A stretch of 64,000 bases of DNA from Amaranthus tricolor (taxonomy: Eukaryota > Streptophyta > Magnoliopsida > Caryophyllales > Amaranthaceae): assembly GCF_026212465.1 (NCBI RefSeq), contig NC_080051.1, positions 18,300,459-18,364,458 of the forward strand, written 5' to 3'. The notes under the pieces are model-generated. The model was not told the DNA's origin, did not search any database, and saw only the letters and a program-made list of their open reading frames with translations. This document shows, one piece after another, positions 58,851-64,000 of the stretch (the stretch's first letter is position 1; every line of letters starts with the position of its first letter). The position numbers were made by a program, and so were the translations under genes.

Positions 58851-61800
58851 ATGGGTTTGCTTAAATCAATGGAGGACGAATATCCTCTGATTGATTCCAT
58901 CTTCCAGGAGTTTTGTGGGTCCCGTGGCATTTTTACTGGTAATCCTCATCTTCCTTTTCTCATCAATATCTCTAATTCAGTTCTTAATTTCTACTACTAA
59001 TACTAATTTGCTTATAAACCCTCAAACTTTACAATGAAAATAAACCCTAATTCAATTATTTGCCCTTTTTTTTCCTGAATCCTACCCTACTTGGGATTGT
59101 TCGATTTTTGGGATTCTCAAAAAAGTTGTAAACTTTGTCTCAGTAAACATTTCTGGGTTTAGAAGTTTTGTTTTTGTAGTTGTTGTAATTCATGTTAAAC
59201 TTGTTATAATCTGGTTTTTGGTGTAATTAGATACTTATCTCCTAAATTAATTGAGAATGCGTTTAAATTTAAAATAGGAGGAAAATGAGGATTTATGTTG
59301 CATAGGTCTAATTTAAATTTTAAAACCCTGATATTTGACATTTAACCTTCATTTTTTCTTCAGTGGAAGATTTCTTAATTCATGATCTCAATGCTTTGAT
59401 TTCCTTTGCTGAAAAGCAACCATATTCAGAGAGATTGATACAGGTTTATATTTCTTCAAGTAATAATCATAGAAAAAGAATTAATGAGCTCTATGTTACT
59501 CGAACTCATGTATTTATTGAACATTGATAAGTGTCAAATGTCCAGAGTTACTGTCTTATAGAAAAATCAATGAATTTTGGCTGTTCATTTGTCACATTTC
59601 ATACTCATTTTTAAGTATTGAGGATACATTAGGTGAAATGAAGAGTTTGAGATAACATGAAATGAGCATATACGCATTTATTATGATGCTTGTATTGTGC
59701 AAGTTTATAACAGGATTTAATGTGGCTATCTAGGGAATTGATCAACTTCTTTCGGTTGTCAATGGTCTTCATAAACCATGGTTGAATGGCGTGGAGTTAT
59801 TGAAAGATGCTCAGCAAAATAAGCATACGTTCGCTGTTGCTTTTGAGGAGTATGAATTGAGCTTGAACACTCTTTATTTCATTGTTTAGTGAGAATCATG
59901 CTGCTTTTGGGAGTCTAACTTTGTTTCAGTCGGTTTGGATTAGGGATGATCCTATTCTTTATGGGGCCTTTAGAGAAGGTTTTATTACAGAACTAGTTGG
60001 ACAGTCATGCTCGGGTAAAACACAGGTGAATACTGGCGGCTTCTGCTTCTGTCTCTCAATTTGTTTGTTATATACTTATGCAATTGCACAGAGATTTGGA
60101 TGGGAGTACAATTGCTGTATTCACATGTGTGGATGTCCTGTATTGTTTAAAATTGGTTTCAAATGTTTTAGGTTTGTCTCCTAGCTGCTGCAAGTGTTGC
60201 AAAGGGTTATGCAGGTTGTGTTGTATTTATAGACTCTGGGAACTCCTTTTCTGCTCAACGGATTGCACATTTTGTAAACCAAGATTCTTCTTTTGCTCCA
60301 AAACAGGTTTCATTTTCCTTCTTTTTATGAATTTCCAATACTTGTGTGGTTTTCTTTGTTTCTGCATACATTACTTAATTTAGGAGGAAAAGTTTTTGGG
60401 AAATTTATCAATCCAATCAAAGCCTACTGCTACTTGTGGGTGATTGCAAAATTCATTTCCGAGTATTGGAAAACATTGCCAATTCCTTATTATTTCCTGA
60501 TCTGGATCATTGTAGTAGGTCTTGATGGCTCTAGTCTCTTAGTACATTATATTGATATGCTTTGTATTACTCATGAACATTATGATAAAAATATGGGCTC
60601 ATACGGAGTCTAGTGGGTCGAAACTATATCATATTAGATTTTATAAATTATTAATATTTGAATACAAAAGCAAATGTACAATAATATTTTTGGTGGGATA
60701 CTTGTTGCGAATGTGTAAAAATTTTAACTCATGTATAAAAATCTAGTGGGTCCAAACTATATTATATTAGATTTGTCACACTCATCAACTAAAATGAACT
60801 CTTGTTTCACCTCAACTAATCTCAATGTGTTTTTATGTAAGTGTTTGGTGGTCTGAGTTCATGACAATTGACAACACACTCTTCTACTGGGTGACAACTT
60901 TCATGTGGTTCACGCATTCTCTCTTTTGGTGAAAACATTCATGTTGTTCTCCCACTGTTCCTCTTGAAATCCTTGCTCATATTGTACTTGAACATATTGG
61001 CGATTGCCCTTTATGTTCTCCCATTTATAGCGATGAATTTCACAATTTGTCTTTTCTACTTTGCCATATGCCCATAATATTATTGTATTTTCCAAATGTT
61101 GCCACATCATACTTTTTCTAAAATTTCCCCATGCTTTTCACGACATTCTAGAGTATTTTAACCTTAGCTAGATATTTTTGCCTTGATTTAATATTTTATT
61201 CGTCTTTTCTTATTTTCTAAAATAATCTCTGACAAGTCATCTCTTGATGTTAGCCTCAGTGCTGCTCATAATCTTGTTATTAAAGCTCGAGTACCCATGT
61301 CACATTCTTGTCGCTTAGACATGGATATGACACTTAAACCATTCTTTTTAGGACAAAATTTTGGAATTCTTTCATAAATGATTTCTAACATGAATATGAG
61401 GATATGTCATAACCTTTTTAGCAATTTCAAACATATTTTTGGGCCAAGATGGAGATGAACAGAATTAGCATAGACATATTTGCCGAGGAATTAACAGTTT
61501 TTCTCCATTAACCACTTGGGAATCGACATCAATGATTAAATATCAACTTCTTTTTGTAGTACCTTAACCGAGTAAAAAGAATTTCACATGTTTCTGAATG
61601 AAAAACAGACATCCAAGACCACTAAATCATGAGGCACACCTCATACGGTCATACCATAGTACAAAAATGTGATTTCGCATATGATCGAATCAATGGTAGC
61701 AAAACGGCTTGATGGTTTTGGGGTTGTATCGACCTATATTTTTGTCGCGTAAGATCAAAAACCTTGCAATATGGTCATGATATGATGATACAGGCAATAC

Positions 61801-64000
61801 TTTGGACTGTGCCTCATACGACTCCCGGTTTGAGAAGTTTTTTTGAAATTTCCCTCATAGGACCGTCCAAGTGCCAAATGGAGCTTCCAGTGATCCACAT
61901 ATTTGCTACTTTTTTGAACAAGCTCTTTTATCTTTTCGTTCATTCTTGAATTCGTAATAAATTTATTTAAATATCTTTGCATAGGGGGCCAGAACTCTGT
62001 TATTACTTTGACACTATTCCGAAAACTAGCATATATCTTTTTTGGCGTTAAAATGTGATTTAAACTCCCAAAGAATGCATGACATATATCAGAAAATATA
62101 TATGTAATTCAAATCGTAATATCGTAAGTTTGCAATAAATTTGTTGACCGGGAGAAAATTCTTGAGTCTTCGATATTTTTAGCTTGTAAAACCATAGGAA
62201 ACTGACAATTGTTTGCTACTGCATTGCCTGCTAAAATGGCTACTTTCCCCCCCTTATGTCCACTTTACATATTTCTTCTAGTCTACTAATGCTTAGTGTC
62301 TTCCTTAGTCCTTAACCTTGGACATCTTTGGTTATCTCACTCTATTGATGGACTCTCTGAATTGAGAACACACTTATATTCCAAGTATGACTTCAAATTA
62401 AAATGGTTTGTCTCGTTAGCAAGCTATGTCCATTCTCTTTGCTACTCTAAAATTTGTTGCCTTAGGATGCTGTGAAGTTATGTACTTTGTCACTTTTCTC
62501 ATTAGTTAATTCTAAGAGTGCCCTCTACTTTTGATTAATTTTTTTACAGCTGTATATTCTTTGGTTTGAAGTCTTCGATTTATTTTTTTTGTCATTTTGC
62601 TTTAGGGAAATATTGAAGCTCTTGATGTTATAATGATGAAAATATTGTGCTATTCAGCATTTGATATCTTCTCATTGTTTGATGTGCTACATCAACTAGA
62701 AATGAAATTGAAAAATCAGGTTTGTTTCTGTCAACCTTTGCTTATGGAACACTGAATACTATGAGATGTCTTATATGGTGTTTATGTTGTGGACCTCTGT
62801 ATCTTTTGTTAGATTTGTTCTGTTCGGTTGCTCATCGTAGACTCTTTTTCATCTCTCATCATCCCCCTTCTTGGAGGCAATGGTCCTTACAGTAAGATTT
62901 TTTTCTATGCAAATTCAGTTTTCAGCATTCCTTGCATTCTATTATGTTTCTACTTCTATTTTTAAGATGTTGCCTTGTAAGATTTCTGCGAATCTATTTG
63001 CTAAGGTTAAAATGGTTGGTTCTAAACTAAGGCAAATAAGCTTCTTTTGTTCATTTAATTGCTTCAATTTGATTGTTGATATTGAGTTTTTGTTTTTGGT
63101 ACCATCATCGACGTCAATGAACTTAACCTTAGTTTTTGATGGATTATATTTTGTCTGTTTTCTATACATTCAAATGTTAAGACTCAAAAGCCTAATGTGC
63201 ACCTTGTATAACTCAAAAACTATTAGTGTGATATTTGAAGCTAAATAATTCTTATTTTTCCATCATAAACCCTTTATGTAGGTGATCATATAACACTTAA
63301 TACATTACTCCCTTCTATTTAGCTTATGAATCCCATTTTCGTATTTGTTTAAGTTAGCTTAAATGCTTCATGTCTATTTTGGATAAATTTTCTTTTTTAC
63401 GTAGTTGAGTCAACTCAAATGTCCTATCAAATTCAATTAAAAACCAATCCCTCTCCTGCTCAAAAGTCACAAGCCATTTTCTTAAAAATTATGCAAAAAT
63501 AAATGGAACTCCTAGGGCGAGTAGGAAGGATTGCCATTTTTTGGTCCTGGGCATTGCCCAAGGCGTCATTTATCTGTACCTTTTTTCTGTGGGATTCAAT
63601 GAACATTAGTCGGAGTAGTATTTTTTCAACTAGAGTTCATGTGTTTGGCCATCATCTCAAATGGTGGTAGCCTATTGTACCCGTATAGCTCAATAAACAG
63701 TGACTATAAAGCTAAATGTTTCTTTTAGTTCCATCGTAAACCCTTTACAAGGGTAATAATGATCAATAGAAGTGTTGGTATTAGCATTGCCATAAAGTTT
63801 ATGGTCTTCTCCAGATCTTTATCATTAGATACTTCATATCACTCATTAGTTAGAATCGTACCTGGATATCCATTTATAGTAAGAGGAATGTAATGTCCGA
63901 TGATGTATGATTTAGGGCTATACTACATCCATCCTTTTGATTTTGCCTTTATCCCTCTTGGATGAAAAAGCTCTCACAAAAACAATCGGAAGTGGCATAC
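58851..64000 (+). CDS. RAD51D: DNA repair protein RAD51D, N-terminal part (runs off the window)
   Basis: Seven exons are readable: 58851-58938, 59364-59443, 59734-59835, 59930-60025, 60172-60306, 62606-62719, 62813-62891. The start MGLLKSMEDEYPLIDSIFQE and VEDFLIHDLNALISFAEKQP match the RAD51D N-terminal domain; LNGVELLKDAQQNKHT is the linker; GQSCSGKTQ is the Walker A ATP-binding loop; VFIDSGNSFSAQRIAHFV is conserved core; SVRLLIVDSFSSLIIPLLGG is Walker B. RAD51D is a RAD51 paralogue of the BCDX2 complex in homologous recombination; in Arabidopsis it also affects pathogen-response gene expression. The C-terminal third was not found before 64000. Intron 5 is 2.3 kb. The end of exon 3 uses a weak GTTGCT donor, chosen because it keeps family length exactly. 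Confidence 0.9.
60307..62605. other. Large intron 5 of RAD51D
   Basis: No second gene is seen in this 2.3-kb intron. It contains two copies of a 34-bp phrase, TCTAGTGGGTCGAAACTATA and onward, at 60609 and 60742, 133 bp apart. Several short open frames on both strands have no family content. Confidence 0.5.

Noticed and set aside
58745..58930. Minus-strand 61-codon open frame
   Set aside because: It overlaps RAD51D exon 1 antisense and has no family similarity; the plus strand gives the RAD51D N-terminus.
60910..61982. Minus-strand open frames in RAD51D intron 5 as a nested gene
   Set aside because: Short, no recognisable domain, no start or promoter context, and different frames do not connect.

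Overview
This window is nuclear DNA from a flowering plant. Its genes are interrupted by many GT-AG introns, the spacers are AT-rich, and it carries plant-type transposons (Mutator-like, Helitron, Copia, TRIM, Stowaway and Tourist MITEs) and plant-specific protein families. The gene and repeat flavour (for example two LTR remnants with TCGAGCGA motifs) suggests a eudicot, possibly Caryophyllales/Amaranthaceae, but the sequence alone does not prove this.

Four host genes are recognised. On the minus strand at 24795-30530 is a seven-exon RIBA3-type GTP cyclohydrolase II gene. On the plus strand at 36681-42265 is an eleven-exon UDP-galactose/UDP-glucose transporter 5 gene. On the minus strand at 43505-46729 is a three-exon bicupin (glutelin type-D/11S-globulin-like), which converges on the transporter. 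On the plus strand from 58851 past the right edge are the first seven exons of RAD51D. The first three assemble into complete reading frames, and RAD51D is open up to the last exon seen.

The rest is mostly transposon. The main result is a set of five Mutator-like elements (MULEs). I located four precisely by terminal inverted repeats and perfect 9-bp target duplications: A 11316-16899, B 18878-23746, C 33075-35450 and E 48896-53914. The fifth, D 44909-45852, is a 0.94-kb derivative inside the cupin intron that shares B's termini. A, B, C and E all have the same layout: two genes, each starting next to one terminus and converging in the middle. The pair differs each time: A has transposase plus a plant mobile domain (PMD) protein; B and E have transposase plus a GRF zinc-finger protein; C has PMD plus GRF and no transposase. 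The arrangement recalls mudrA/mudrB of maize MuDR, with exchangeable partner genes. The two PMD-bearing elements also carry large nested palindromes just inside each end.

Region by region: 1-11.3 kb is repeat-rich, with a probable Helitron (about 4.9-7.86 kb) carrying an RPRD/CID-type gene fragment and a second unidentified fragment; 11.3-16.9 MULE-A; 18.9-23.7 MULE-B; 24.8-30.5 RIBA3, with a TRIM and a Helitron end in its introns; 30.5-33 LTR remnant and MITEs; 33.1-35.5 MULE-C; 36.7-42.3 UTR5; 43.5-46.7 cupin with MULE-D; 46.9-47.5 Tourist MITE; 48.9-53.9 MULE-E; 54.6-55.5 a second copy of the Helitron-like module; 55.5-58.2 a 3'-truncated Copia element with a nested Stowaway MITE; 58.9-64 RAD51D. 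Exon boundaries were read by eye from frames, splice dinucleotides and family knowledge. No alignment or database search was run.
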